Shown: positions 34,008 through 45,460 of the stretch, one piece after another
Layout: each line of letters begins with the position of its first letter
Numbering within the stretch: position 1 is the first letter of the stretch
Source: Bryoerythrophyllum caledonicum
Lineage: Eukaryota; Streptophyta; Bryopsida; Pottiales; Pottiaceae
NCBI GenBank assembly: GCA_963971425.1
Contig: OZ020518.1
Span: forward strand, 11,104,190-11,168,189
DNA: 64,000 nucleotides
Direction of reading: 5' to 3'
The notes under the pieces: model-generated
Seen by the model: only the letters and a program-made list of their open reading frames with translations
The model's database searches: none
Told to the model about the DNA's origin: nothing
Made by a program: the position numbers and the translations under genes

Positions 34008-34528
34008 GGTGCATTGGTTGGTGGTAAAAAAACGTGTTTTTGCTCAAAACTTTATTTTAAAATTATAAAAATTGTAAACCGTTTTGAGGTGAATTTAAAT
34101 GTCTTTTGTATTCAACATTGGCATTTCCATGTGCATATAAGTGACATGTTTTCTTTGTTTTGGTTTAAAAGACATCTTGAATGTTGTCATATGTTATTAC
34201 ACAAGTGAATTTGCTATACAAAAACTAACTTGATTCTTATTCAAGATGACTTGTACGGCGATGTGTACATTTGACTATTTCCTTTCTTGTCTAAGAAATA
34301 GATCTTGGATGCATCTATTGCAAATTGAACCACGTAATTGCAAGGACTCTTAGAGAATTTTTACATTGTTTCCTTGAACATAATGTAGACCAAACTGGTT
34401 TGAGTTTCTACACTACATGGAAATCAACATGCAACCATTGACTGGCACACACTTGCTTATAAATGAATATGCAATGAAAAGTTGACATGCATGTGCTTGA
34501 TGTGAAGTAGTGTAGGTGATCCACATCA

Positions 34529-34610
34529 ATAATGAATCCTCACTATACAAAGTGAATGGTATAGTGGCTAAATCTATTTGGCAATAATGAATCCTCACTA
34601 TACAAAGTGG
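34529..34610. repeat. two direct copies of a 27-bp sequence, about 55 bp apart
   Basis: AATAATGAATCCTCACTATA followed by CAAAGTG occurs at about 34529 and 34584. The function is unknown. Confidence 0.7.
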
Positions 34611-35773
34611 AGGCTTTGAGGGAAGCGCGTCATCGACTGTTGGAATAGATGGCTTTTGAGACATCTTGCGACGTCACAAATGCCACTACAATCTAACTAA
34701 TCCGAAACACATGTCGCGGAACTGGGCGCTCGACTCATCCACTTATGCGATACGTCAGCCGTGGCTCTCCCAAATTCTGCCAATTTTTGGTGGTGCCTTA
34801 TCGCTACACTCAAAAAACCTATATATCATTACAAACCCATAGTCACTATTACTATGGAATAAGAATTTTTGAACTTCCACTCATTGCACAATTTTTTTGA
34901 ATATGCTACACCCCTTGTCTACTTCAAAAAACTTTTGCACTACACAAGATCTAAATCCAATACCATCGTGTTAAGCATGTTGTTAGTTCTTTGGTGAAAT
35001 AGCATATTAATCCAAGTCAATTATTTTCACACATTGTCACACATTTTCGGTCACGGTACCAAAAAATCATCTACCTTTCCACATAAAACTTTGAGATCTT
35101 TGTATGAATCACTTTTGATTTTTCCTACGGCATTATGTGATGTAAACCTTCTTATTGACCATTTGGATTCTCATTTAAAACAATATCGAGTTCACAAAAA
35201 AATATAACTTGAATTGAGAATTTTTGAACCTCCACTCATTGCACAATTTTTTTGAATATGCTACACTCCATTTCTACCTTTAAAAATTGGTGCATAAGGA
35301 ACCAACAACGTGCTTAACATTATGGTAATTAATTGAGACCTTTTATAGTGCAAAAATTAGACACCAATTGAAGTCAAACTCTGCTGGTCCAGTAAACGCA
35401 GGGAAGAAAATGAGCCTTTTCACTACTTCAAACATTATAATCTTTCAATCCGTGCGGTCAAACTTCATGAAATTTTGTGATTATAGTATTTAATAAGTCA
35501 TAATTGAAATCCTACGGTTAAAACTACCAAAAAATTTCATTTTTTCTTCCTTGCTAGTTGCACAAAAACAAGCATTTTTAACGATTTTTGGTTGAGATAT
35601 TTTCAACATAATTTCTGGACCAACGTACTTTGGGTATCAATAACAAGTGTATCACCAGCAGGGTATGACTTCTTGGGCACCACTACCCGGATATCATTCT
35701 AGGTATCATTTTAGGGTTTCGGATTAGGGTTTTTGACTTGCGGGTATCAATCCTTTGGAACGTTGGGTAGTCC
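34611..35773. other. AT-rich interior of the TIR element, no gene
   Basis: No coding potential is seen. A 50-60 bp sequence (CTCCACTCATTGCACAATTT and flanks) occurs twice in direct orientation, at about 34864-34918 and 35218-35275, which suggests a fragmentary older repeat. Confidence 0.5.
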
Positions 35774-36154
35774 TACGAGGGGTGTGCGCGCGCACACCCC
35801 TTGTAGTAGTTGTGAGGGAGGCTGTGATTGTGAGAGCCTAGGGTTTGGTAGAGGGAGACAATGGAGGTGTGGGAGAGATGGGCTTGTGAGGGCGGGAAGA
35901 GACGGGCTAGGAGGGTGGGGAGAGAGGAGTTTTGAGGGAGAGGAATGGATGGAGTGTGAGAGAATGTGAAGGTGAGAGGGAGCTGGGGCGGCGTCTGAGG
36001 GTGAGAGAAGAATGTGAGGGGCGGCAGGCGTCCACCGATCCGAGGCGTCCAGCAGCTGTGCGCGATGAGCAGGGCACGATGAGTGCGCGATGAGCAGCAG
36101 CTGTGCGCGATGAGCAGCTCGCACCGATGGGAAGGGTTCCTCGGGAAGACTCCT

Positions 36155-36340
36155 CCGCCGCGAACAGAAGCTGGCGACCCATGAAAGGTGCGACCGCACG
36201 AGCTGCTTAGTTCCCACGCCGCGAACAGAAGCTGACGACCCATGAAAGGTGCGACCGCACGAGCTGCTCAGTTCCCACGCCGCGAACAGAAGCTGATGAC
36301 CATGAAAGGTGCGCCCGCACGAGCTGCTCAGTCCCTACGG
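36155..36340. repeat. 60-61 bp tandem repeat, three units
   Basis: CATGAAAGGTGCG begins at 36180, 36241 and 36301, each followed by the same CGCACGAGCTGCT and preceded by GCGAACAGAAGCTG. The units differ by a few bases. Confidence 0.85.
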
Positions 36341-36344
36341 GGGC

Positions 36345-36458
36345 TGACGGTGTCACCTGCGGTTGGTTTGCCTGTGTGTGTCATCGACGTCAACTTCTGA
36401 ATGACGGTGTCACCTGCGGTTGGTTTGCCTGTGTGTGTCATCGACGTCAACTTCTGAG
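36345..36458. repeat. 57-bp tandem duplication
   Basis: TGACGGTGTCACCTGCGGTT and the following bases to AACTTCTGA are repeated exactly, or nearly so, at 36345 and 36402. Confidence 0.9.
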
Positions 36459-36639
36459 TCGCGGTGGCGGGCCTCGGGCCGACGCGACCCACTGTCCCGA
36501 TTGGCGCCTGGCGAAAGCGAAGCTGGATTGTCCTCTCAGTTGTGGGTTGCCGAGCCCAGTGTCCAGTGTGGTCATGGCTGCTGAAGTCACGCAAACCAAC
36601 CGCAGGTGAAGACCGACATCACGGAGTGGAGCGCAGCTT

Positions 36640-37140
36640 CATGGCCCCTTCCTGTCTCGACATGCACACACCTCTCCTGTGTAGCACACGCGCCGCCTTC
36701 CTGTCTCCTTACTTTGCTGTAAAGCTGCGCCCCACTCTTCGCCGAGATTCCCTCCTTCTTCGCAGAGATCTCCTTGTCGCAGCTTCGCCTTTAGTCCGCA
36801 GAGATCTCCTTGTCTGTGTGCAAGCTCCTTAAACGCAGCTTGTCTGCGTCTACATTGAGCTCCTTCCACGCAGCTTGTCCGTGTCTGCAGCGAGCTCCTT
36901 CTCCGTGTCTTCTCCTTGTTTGCAAAGATTCCTTCACGTGGAGGAGTGCCCTCACCTCTCCTTTCCTGCACGAGTCCAAGCAGCTGCTCTTGCTTGTGCA
37001 CGGTGACACAAGATTCCCACGCAGCTCTTGCTTGTCTGCAGAGACTCAGTGTTATACTCTGTACTACACTCTTTCGACAGTGTCTCGACAAGACATCCCT
37101 TCTCCGCAGCTTCAGTGTTTCTTCGCTTAAGAGCCTGCAC
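36640..37140. other. degenerate direct repeats, no clear gene
   Basis: Phrases such as GCAGAGATCTCCTTGTC, CGCAGCTTGTCTGCGTCT and GAGCTCCTTC recur at irregular spacing. The 214-codon minus-strand frame at 36639-37283 is a product of this repeat and has no recognisable domain. Confidence 0.45.
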
Positions 37141-37488
37141 TTTTCCTCTCTCGCGCATGTCCTAACAGCTACGAGGATTATCAGCTGCAGAATGTTCATA
37201 ACGCTTCCACTAATTGTCGTCCCAGATCTCGTTCGGATGTGCTGGATGGAGAAACACCAGCATGCGGGGGTGTGCGCGCGCACACCTCTAGTATATGGAA
37301 CTCCATGGGATCGTCAAGGATCTCATGGGAACATGTCTAGGGTATTTTTAATTTAGGGTTTGGGTTCCTAGTGGCGGCGGCTAGGGTTAGGGTTTCTGGG
37401 CTGATGTGTGTAGCTGTACCCGCAGACTCAGTGTCATACTCTGTACTACACTCACGGCTTCAATTGTAGTGGTTTTGATGTCATTCAG

Positions 37489-37708
37489 TACACTAAAATT
37501 GAGAATTAGTGTAACCACACTAATTAATTTGTAACTGCTGTAAGTTTTTACTTTTGATGAAGGTTTTTACTATGAGCACAACTATTGATAGTATTCAATG
37601 AGGGGAATCATTGTAAACATTGTTGGTAAAAACGTTCATCACAAGTAAAAACTTATTAACAATTTAGATCAGTTACTGTGCTTAATACTAATTCTCAATT
37701 TTAGTGTA
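37489..37708. mobile_element. MITE-like hairpin, 220 bp
   Basis: The ends are perfect 22-bp inverted repeats: 37489-37510 begins TACACTAAAATTGAG and 37687-37708 is its reverse complement. Inner sequences also pair in part (AAGTTTTTAC... with ...GTAAAAACTT), so most of the unit can fold back. TGATGTC occurs just outside both ends and is a possible target duplication. Confidence 0.65.
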
Positions 37709-38533
37709 GTTGATGTCTTCCATCATATATAAACATTCAACTTGTTTTGAATTTGACAATTTGAACATATTATTTGGTGCCTTTTCATGTGTTGAGTTGT
37801 CTATTTCTAATTCAGCAATAAAACCATGTCCGGGGCGAGCGGGTGGAGAATGCACAAGGTATTTGGAGTGCAGGCTGATAGCAGGATTCACATTCTTCAA
37901 TCGGCAAAGGCTCACATACTACAATATGTTGCAATGCAAGCCGAAGCTATTGATGACGACCGTTTGCAAGCAGCCCTAAATTCTATGGAGTAGATAGTGT
38001 GCCTTTATGAGAGTATACTAGTTGTGTATGGTAATTGCTATATAGTGTATGTGTAAGAATAGTATATTCTAAGAGTGATGTAAGACGTTATGTCATTAAT
38101 CCTATAGAGTAAAGGTGTTTTTACTATTGGTGCTAACTCCATTTGTAGAAGCATCTACATTTAGTTTCCACCATTGTATGCATTATGTACTACGTTAGAA
38201 TATCTTTTAATCAACTGTCAACCCTTGCATAAAGTATATTTTTTTGTGATTACACCTGTTTGAATACTACAATCCTTCAAATCTATCATTGAAATATTGT
38301 GAAACAATATTAAATACACTTTTATCTAGTATTAACGAGGGGCCACCAAAAATTAGTTGAAAATGCCAAAAAATCGCTTCCAATATTAACAACCATGATT
38401 GTACCTAATATTGTTGCAAAAGCTCATTTTTTTTTCTTTGAAAAATATTTTTTTTCTTTGAAAAACATTTTTTTCTTCAATTTTGTCACTTTTGCTCGCA
38501 ATGGCCGCCGTTGTACCCAAGTGCACTTTTAAA
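37709..38533. other. interior of the TIR element, no gene
   Basis: AT-rich with short frames only (longest 89 codons, no domain). Contains T-rich runs near 38430-38475. Confidence 0.45.
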
Positions 38534-38568
38534 TGGCCAAGTGCATAACTGCTTAATTGTGTGTTGTA
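38534..38568 (-). repeat. right terminal inverted repeat
   Basis: Partner of 33975-34007. Block B of the PAL unit resumes directly after it at about 38575. Confidence 0.8.
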
Positions 38569-40560
38569 TGTTGACTGACCAGAAAAATTGAATTATGAGC
38601 TTTTTGCTCAACCCTCACTTCAAAAAGAAGAACTACAGTCTCTGATGGAGACCAGATTGAATAAAGTGTCTTTTCGTTCCACCACTAAGACCATATCCAC
38701 CAGACATAGGTTTAGTAAATCTCACTTCAAGTCCTTATAAGTAAATGGCCCAGCTCGAGGAAACATCGCCATATATTTCCCGAAGAACGTAAAAATGCTT
38801 CTCCATGTAAAACTGTTTGCAGTCGGCCGCCCACAAGGTATCCTCAACCTTAACATCAAGTGCACACACAGGTGGTGCAGGTAGAGGAAAATCTTTGACA
38901 ATAACACCATTATCTGTACAAAACATAACCACTTGGGACCGCCTCTACGGCAACACGGACACTATTCCAAGACACCAAAATAAAAAATGTGAACATGAAC
39001 TTCAATTCCAATTGCAAATATTCATATCCACGAAAGGGTCATGAAAACATGCTAAATGAGACTAATTTTGAAATAGCCGACATAATGCGGACGAAGTGCA
39101 AGATTGGACGTGCGGTTTTGAAGTGGGCTGGATACGGACTCTCTAGCGGTGCAAGTGAGCGCTGCTTCGGGAAATAGGGCTATGGCGAATTGACCCCCTC
39201 GTTGGGACTTACCCAAGGTGGGGCCCGTCTTAATTGCATGGGGTCATTTTTTTGGCCCTCTTATTTTGAAGGGTCCAGAGGCATTTTTGGAATTTTATTT
39301 TGACAAATTTGGGGCCTATGGCCAATGTTTAGGATCCCCCATGCTATAAATATGGCCCCATCCAAAAACAAAATAGGGGCTAGGTTTGGCCACACCACCT
39401 CGTGGCCCCCTCGGATAAGACCGAGTGAGGGGGTCAATTCGCCCCGGCCTGAGAAATAGCAGGGCGAGCTTGCACATTGCTACACAACGTAGCGCGTCTA
39501 CCACGCTAGGAATGTCGTCATATTTTGCACATATTTGTTGAGGTAATCATTGCTGTGGAAATACTGTGAATATTTGGTGCACTGTGGCCCAATTAGAAGC
39601 GGCCGAGTGTGCCAGCAGACCACTAAGAGGTCAGAACTAGGGTGAAGGATATAGAGTCAAACATGGCATGAAGGAAAAAAAGACCGGAGAAGGGACACAG
39701 GGCAAAAGACAATTTTCCATAAAAGAAATGGCATGTGTTGTCTCGTGACCCAACACTAACACATCCAGAAATAGGCTTTGCCATTCTGACAAGGTCAAGC
39801 TATATCGCAGATTGTAAATGAGGTCGTAGTTGTGATATTTCCTTTGCAAGTTAGGTTGGATCTTGACGTACCGTAAGAAGTGGTCACTTTCAGACATTGT
39901 CTACCGAACAAATTGTTTTTCCAGATCCGAGTGGTTTGAACACAATTCCAGATCCTAGTGGTTTGAAATCAAAATGGGTATCACTTAGGCACTACATAGG
40001 TATCACATAGGTATTACACGGTTCTCACCTTGACATAACATGGGTATCACCTAGACAAATCTCTTGAATTCTCCAAAAGTTTTGGACATTTCCCATTCTT
40101 AATTACTGTAGGTGAACCTCTAGTTCGGCACCTCCATGCCAAATAATTAATTAAAGTGAGAAAAGGTCATTCGGCATCCAAAATCAATATAAATTAATTA
40201 TCCGCAAGAAATCACATATTACTATATTTAGAACATTTGACAACCATGGGACTAGAAACCAAGACTTTGGGGTTCGAAATCAGAGCCTCCATGTATGCAC
40301 AACCTTGAAGGGAGACTTTTCTAAGCTCCACTCCCCTTTGATGTCTTCCAATGTGACAAAATTTGTAAATATAGAGTTTCTCTAGTTTTGGCAATTTCAT
40401 TAAATATTTTCCCACTTAATTCGGCAAGCATTTTTCTAATTAAGAAACGCCGAACAAGAGGTTCACCTACGGTAATTATGTAAGAAAGTGTCCGCTTAGG
40501 GTAATGGTTGTTTCTTCTCAGTTCTTTTTGTGAGGGTGATATGCATCAGGTAGATAGCTC
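38569..40560. repeat. PAL4-unit blocks B and C, non-coding
   Basis: Direct relative of 3007-5160 with the same landmarks. It has one GGTATCAC unit (39975-40045) where unit 1 has three. A short local duplication, CCAGATCCTAGTGGTTTGAA, sits near 39945. No gene is seen. Confidence 0.65.
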
Positions 40561-41250
40561 CTCCGAGAGTCAACGAAATAGAGTCTTCACAGAGACAGAG
40601 ACATTGAGGACATTCAAATCACTCATCACAGACAAATCAAGCTCACAAACACAGCATCGGATCCACCTTCACGAATGAACGACGTTCCTTCAGAGAGACA
40701 TTCAAGTCCCTCGCCACAGACAACCTCGAGAAGTGGACCTTCTCGCAGAGGCATGCTCGGAGAAATGGAGTTCACAGAGACAGAAACATTGAAGTAGAAC
40801 ATTCAAATCACTCGTCACAGACAAACCAAAGAAATGAAGCTCACGAACACAGCATCGTAAACAAATCCAAATCCCTCTTCACTAACAAACACGGCTTCTT
40901 CACAGAGAAATTCAAGTCCCTCGTCACCGAGCACATGGAGTTCACAGAGACGGAGACATTGAAGTTCAAATCACTGGTTACAAACAAACCGAAGAAACGA
41001 AGCTCACAAACACAGCGTCCTTCACAAATGAACGATGTTCCTTCAGAGAGACATTCAAGTCCCTCGTCACCGAAGATATGGAGTTCACAGAGACTGAAAC
41101 ATTGAAGTGGGACATTGAAATCACTCCTTGCGGACGAACCGAAGAAACGAAGCTCACATCACAGCATCCAATTCCATCTTCACAGACGAACGACGTTTCT
41201 TCAGAGAGACAGTCAAGTCCCTCGTCACAGACAACCTCGAGAAATGGGGC
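40561..41250. repeat. imperfect minisatellite upstream of PAL4 (longest array)
   Basis: Same family as 5190-5710 and 28271-28790. At about 690 bp it is the longest of the arrays and contains the sub-units of both others. Confidence 0.7.
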
Positions 41251-42530
41251 ATGCACTCGATGCATGAACAAAATAACAAAGCGACCCTCTGCTTGCTAAA
41301 CATTGCCAATTATGCTGTAGGAGTGCCAAGCCCTCGTTTCATTCTTGGAGGGTCAATGAAGCTGAGTTGAAGTGGAGGCTTCGCACTAATTGAGGAAAAA
41401 AACGTCGAGGTAATTAGACTTAATATACGGCGTCCTCCGTAATCCACGACTCAGTAAGTCTAGAAACTCCACGAATAGGATACTGGGAAAGTTGTAGAAC
41501 TGATCAGGCCTTACTACCATTGTCCTTGCTCCTTATTTGCTTCACATCTCTTCTAGCTCGGCATCTAGAGTGACTCTAAAGGGCCAGTGACGGGCAAGTA
41601 ATCTCCCAACTAGTACCCATCCAGCTTCTCCGCCAACGCGGCCCGGTCGATGATTTCCTGGTGATACGACTTGCAGGTCAAGTAGAAGATGCATTGGATG
41701 ACAATGCCCACCAGCGTGACGGCGGTAGTTTTACGAAACTCATGAAATTCACAAAGTTCACGAAAATCACGTTTTAGTACCTAGGGCTACCAGTGCTGAT
41801 AAGTCACTGCAACTCTAGAATGAAGGAGCGGTTTTGGTGACGTGGCCAGACGACACCAGCAGACAAAACTTGACTTGCCATGGTTGACCACGAAGGACAA
41901 ACACTAGAGGTAAGAACCGGGAGTTTGGTAATGAGTTGCAAAATATACAAAATGGAGTTTACTATTGAAGGACCACCGAAGCTACTTCCGGTGTTCACAA
42001 GAATTGTATACTCTTTCCATCAAGCTCCAAATCGAACTCACAACCAGACTCCCAGATCCTCACCAGCATAATACCCTCACCCATCCCAGCCTCGCAGTAC
42101 GTCCACCTAGCATGAGGGATACCAAAGCGATGCCGAACGCCAGGAATACTTCACACTACATCAGTGCATAACCCCAGAAAACTTCACGCACCATCGGTGT
42201 CTTGGAATATGATCCACGAAAACGGTGCGAAACTGTGGAGTCTCATCCTTTTCCAGAGATGGTGAGCCTGGTCAGGCGAATATTCTCTCAGCGAGCTCCG
42301 TGATTTGTCGTCGCGGCAGAGCGCGTTTATGAACAGCGCCGAGGAAAGGAAACCACAAATCATTCTTCACCCCAATACCATGAACAGTGAGAGAATCTGA
42401 AAGTCGAGCTCGGAAATGGTCACCCTGTATTTTCAACTGGGCTCCCATAATGAAGACGACTCCAGGTCAATAACTTTATCCAACAACGAACTGGCGGTTC
42501 AAGCCCTCAACTGTTCACTATAATTTTACG
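41251..42530. repeat. PAL4 distal upstream region, mosaic
   Basis: Most of it follows the PAL2/PAL3 version (TTCACAAGAATTG near 41995, CATAATGAAGACGACTCC near 42446). Between about 42255 and 42335 it follows the PAL1 version (GAGATGGTGAGCC, TATTCTCTCAGCGAGCTCCG, ATGAACAGCGCC). This patchwork suggests gene conversion. Confidence 0.65.
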
Positions 42531-42935
42531 TACGTCACCATGCTGACGGGCCCCGTTTTTCTGAACTTTCCCATTGAGAGGTCAAAACGTGTGCCCCGAG
42601 ATTATGAAAGGAAACGCGACGTCCTCATGCAAGCCCCATCTGACCCCACAGTCGCCTTGGAATTCAAAGTCACGTCGTTTCTCTCCGTGTCCATTCTCAT
42701 GTAAATCCTTGGCTTCACACTCCAACTCCTCATCTCAGTGGAGGCGCTTCATTCTCATATACGTCCTTGGTCTCACATTCCAGCTCCTCATCGATCTCAG
42801 TCGAGGTGCTTCAATCGTTCGTTTCTGTAGAGATTTCTAAGATCAACTCTTTAGCCAGAAATTAAATATTCAGCATCCTGGGACATCACAGGCTGAGAGG
42901 TTTCTAATTGCACAAAGTGCACCACACTGAGCTCT
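42531..42935 (+). promoter_or_regulatory. PAL4 proximal promoter and 5' leader (candidate)
   Basis: TACGTCA at 42531-42537 and AAATTAAATATT at 42859-42870 hold the conserved spacing. Around 42735-42770 the sequence follows PAL1 (GTGGAGGCGCTTCATTCTC), while the TATA region follows PAL2 and PAL3. Confidence 0.35.
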
Positions 42936-45068
42936 ATGGCTCCACAGATGAAGCTCGATGAGGCGGCTTTCTGCAATGGATCAGTCGGCGCGGATCCCCT
43001 CAACTGGGCCAAGACAGCGGCGGCCATGGGAGGCAACCATTTGGACGAGATCAAGCGCATGGTGGCGACATACTTCGACTCCGACGAGGTCGCAATCGAG
43101 GGCGTGAACCTGACCGTGGGCCAAGTGACCGCCATAGCGCGCAGGCCGGAGGTCCAGGTCGTGCTGGACGCGGCCAATGCAAAGGCGAGGGTGGACGAGT
43201 CGTCCAACTGGGTGCTGAGCAAGATCATGAGCGGCGGGGACATCTACGGCGTCACCACGGGGTTCGGCGCCACCTCGCACCGCCGCACGCAGCAGGGCGT
43301 GGAGCTCCAGCGCGAGCTCATCCGCTTCCTGAACGCGGGCGTGCTCGTGAAGGGCCACTCGCTGCCGGCCGAGACCGCCCGCGCCGCAATGCTGGTGCGC
43401 ACCAACACGCTGATGCAGGGCTACTCGGGCATCCGGTGGGAGATTCTCGCGGCCATGGAGAAGCTCCTGAACGCGCACGTCACGCCCAAGCTGCCGCTGC
43501 GCGGGACCGTGACGGCGTCCGGCGACTTGGTGCCCTTGTCGTACATCGCCGGGCTGCTCACCGCGCGCCCGAACTCCGTCGCCATCACGGAAGACGGACG
43601 TGAGGTGTCCGCCCTGGAGGGCTTGCGCATCGCCGGCGTCGAGAAGCCGTTCGAGCTGCAGCCCAAGGAAGGGCTGGCGCTCGTGAACGGCACCGCGGTG
43701 GGGTCTGCGCTGGCGTCCACCGTCTGCTTCGACGCGAATCTGCTCGCGCTTCTCGCCGAGGTTCTGTCCGCGCTCTTCTGCGAGGTGATGCAGGGGAAGC
43801 CGGAGTTCGCTGATCCGTTGACGCACAAGCTGAAGCACCACCCCGGGCAGATGGAGGCCGCGGCCGTGATGGAGTGGCTCTTGGATGGGAGCGATTTCAT
43901 GAAGGCCGCCGCCAAGGTGAACGAGACCGATCCTTTGAAGAAGCCGAAGCAGGACCGGTACGCGCTGCGCACGTCCCCGCAGTGGCTCGGGCCGCAGGTC
44001 GAAGTGGTGCGCGCTGCGACCCACGCCATCGAGCGCGAGATCAACTCCGTGAACGACAACCCCATCATCGACGCCGCGCGAGGCATTGCGCTCCACGGCG
44101 GCAACTTCCAAGGGACACCCATCGGGGTCTCCATGGACAACCTGCGCCTCGCGGTGGCGGCCATCGGCAAGCTCATGTTCGCGCAGTTCAGCGAGCTCGT
44201 GAACGACTACTACAACAACGGCTTGCCCTCCAACCTCTCCGGGGGCCCCAACCCCAGCCTCGACTACGGCATGAAGGGCGCCGAGATCGCGATGGCGTCG
44301 TATCTCTCCGAGCTCAACTACCTCGCCAACCCGGTCACCACGCACGTCCAGAGCGCCGAGCAGCACAACCAGGACGTGAACTCCCTGGGGCTCGTGTCCG
44401 CACGCAAAACCGAGGAGGCCGTGGAGATTCTCAAGCTCATGAGCTCGTCGTTCCTGGTGGCGCTCTGCCAGGCCATCGACCTCCGCCATGTGGAGGAAAC
44501 CATGCAGGCGGCCGTGAAGCAGGTCGTCTCGCAAGCAGCCAAGAAGACGCTGTTCATGAGCAAGGACGGCACGCTCCTCCCGTCGCGCTTCTGCGAGAAG
44601 GACCTCCTGCTCGTCGTCGAGCGCCAGCCCGTCTTCTCCTACATCGACGACGCCGCCAGCGAATCCTACCCCTTGATGGAGAAGCTGCGCGCGGCGCTCA
44701 TCTCCCACGCGCTCAAGCTAGCCGACAAGGACTCCTCCAGCTCTGTGTTCGCCCAGATCCCCGTCTTCGAAGCTGAGGTGCAGGAGCAGCTGCGCATCGT
44801 GGTGCCGATCGTCCGAGAAGCGTATGACGACAAGGGATTGTCTTCCGTCGCCAACAGGATCCACAGCTGCAGAACGTATCCATTGTATGAATTCGTGCGG
44901 GCCGAGCTCGGCACGCAGCTCCTGTCTGGGCTGCGGACCGTGTCGCCCGGAACCGAGATCCAGAAGGTGTTCGAGGCCATGTCCGAGGGCAAGCTCATCC
45001 GCCCTCTTCTCCGATGCGTGCAGGGATGGAACGGCGCCCCCGGACCTTTCCCAGCTCAACAACAGTGA
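42936..45068 (+). CDS. PAL: phenylalanine ammonia-lyase, copy 4
   Basis: Intact 710-codon intronless PAL. MIO triad, Tyr104, Phe131, Asn251, Tyr342 and Arg345 are as in copy 1. Private changes are Ser600 (Ala elsewhere) and Gln618 (Arg elsewhere), both in the C-terminal region and unlikely to touch the active site. It shares Gly32 and Ser142 with copies 2 and 3, Asp597 with copy 2, Asp632 with copy 3, and the synonymous GCA at codon 82 with copy 1. It is the most mosaic of the four. Confidence 0.98.
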   Translation: MAPQMKLDEAAFCNGSVGADPLNWAKTAAAMGGNHLDEIKRMVATYFDSDEVAIEGVNLTVGQVTAIARRPEVQVVLDAANAKARVDESSNWVLSKIMSGGDIYGVTTGFGATSHRRTQQGVELQRELIRFLNAGVLVKGHSLPAETARAAMLVRTNTLMQGYSGIRWEILAAMEKLLNAHVTPKLPLRGTVTASGDLVPLSYIAGLLTARPNSVAITEDGREVSALEGLRIAGVEKPFELQPKEGLALVNGTAVGSALASTVCFDANLLALLAEVLSALFCEVMQGKPEFADPLTHKLKHHPGQMEAAAVMEWLLDGSDFMKAAAKVNETDPLKKPKQDRYALRTSPQWLGPQVEVVRAATHAIEREINSVNDNPIIDAARGIALHGGNFQGTPIGVSMDNLRLAVAAIGKLMFAQFSELVNDYYNNGLPSNLSGGPNPSLDYGMKGAEIAMASYLSELNYLANPVTTHVQSAEQHNQDVNSLGLVSARKTEEAVEILKLMSSSFLVALCQAIDLRHVEETMQAAVKQVVSQAAKKTLFMSKDGTLLPSRFCEKDLLLVVERQPVFSYIDDAASESYPLMEKLRAALISHALKLADKDSSSSVFAQIPVFEAEVQEQLRIVVPIVREAYDDKGLSSVANRIHSCRTYPLYEFVRAELGTQLLSGLRTVSPGTEIQKVFEAMSEGKLIRPLLRCVQGWNGAPGPFPAQQQ

Positions 45069-45460
45069 GAATCTCACTTCCCCAATTTTGATTCCAGTAC
45101 AAGTAAAAACTATTCTTTGAGGCAGGCAGTCCTGTAAATAATCCATCTCAGCTGATCTCAGCTTAGCATGGTACATCTCGGAGATCAACTTCTGGTTGCG
45201 AGATGACGGATTCTTCCCGCATTGGGCAAGCTCATTCTGCAATAGATATTATTCTTTGAACACGACGAAACTTGTTCACAGATTTGCTTCACAACAGCCT
45301 CTTGAGTACCATGTTGTTTGATGAATTGTGTACCATGTTGAGTTCCATGTTGTTTGAGTACCGTGTTGTTTAATTAGAAGTGCGAAAAGATGTCAAAACT
45401 CATGGAGTCCTTGCCTCGTTTAACGATTTCATTTCCACAACAGCTTCTACCCTTAAACCC
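45069..45460. repeat. PAL4 3' flank
   Basis: Matches 9576-9830, then diverges at about 45325, where short imperfect repeats of ACCATGTTG and GTTGTTTGAGTACC replace the DNA found in other units. It resumes at AATTAGAAGTGCG (45373). The PAL4 3' UTR is expected in the first 250 bp. Confidence 0.6.

Larger units (their letters stand above)
35774..37293. mobile_element. 1.5-kb GC-richer element with palindromic CGCG ends (putative)
   Basis: Both ends carry the self-complementary GGTGTGCGCGCGCACACC inside longer imperfect inverted ends: TACGAGGGGTG... at 35774, and the reverse complement of the right end TACTAGAGGTG... at 37293. The interior is GC-rich and strongly strand-skewed compared with the AT-rich host element. 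No transposase is recognised, and a target duplication could not be settled. Confidence 0.5.
33975..38568. mobile_element. 4.6-kb terminal-inverted-repeat element, no transposase seen
   Basis: The ends are inverted repeats of about 33 bp: 33975-34007 (TAACACGCAATTAAG...CACTTGGCCA) and the reverse complement of 38534-38568 (TACAACACACAATTAAG...CACTTGGCCA). The flanks (TATTTGAAG to the left, CCAGAAAAATTG to the right) join into the uninterrupted sequence of the other PAL units near 2990-3015, which shows this is an insertion. No frame above about 215 codons and no transposase motif was found, so it looks non-autonomous. It contains a further element and a MITE-like hairpin. Confidence 0.75.

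Noticed and set aside
36639-37283. 214-codon minus-strand frame inside the 1.5-kb element
   Set aside because: Built from degenerate direct repeats; no recognisable fold or motif.
37370-37400. Telomere-like GGGTTAGGGTTT near 37385
   Set aside because: Only one or two partial units; no array.
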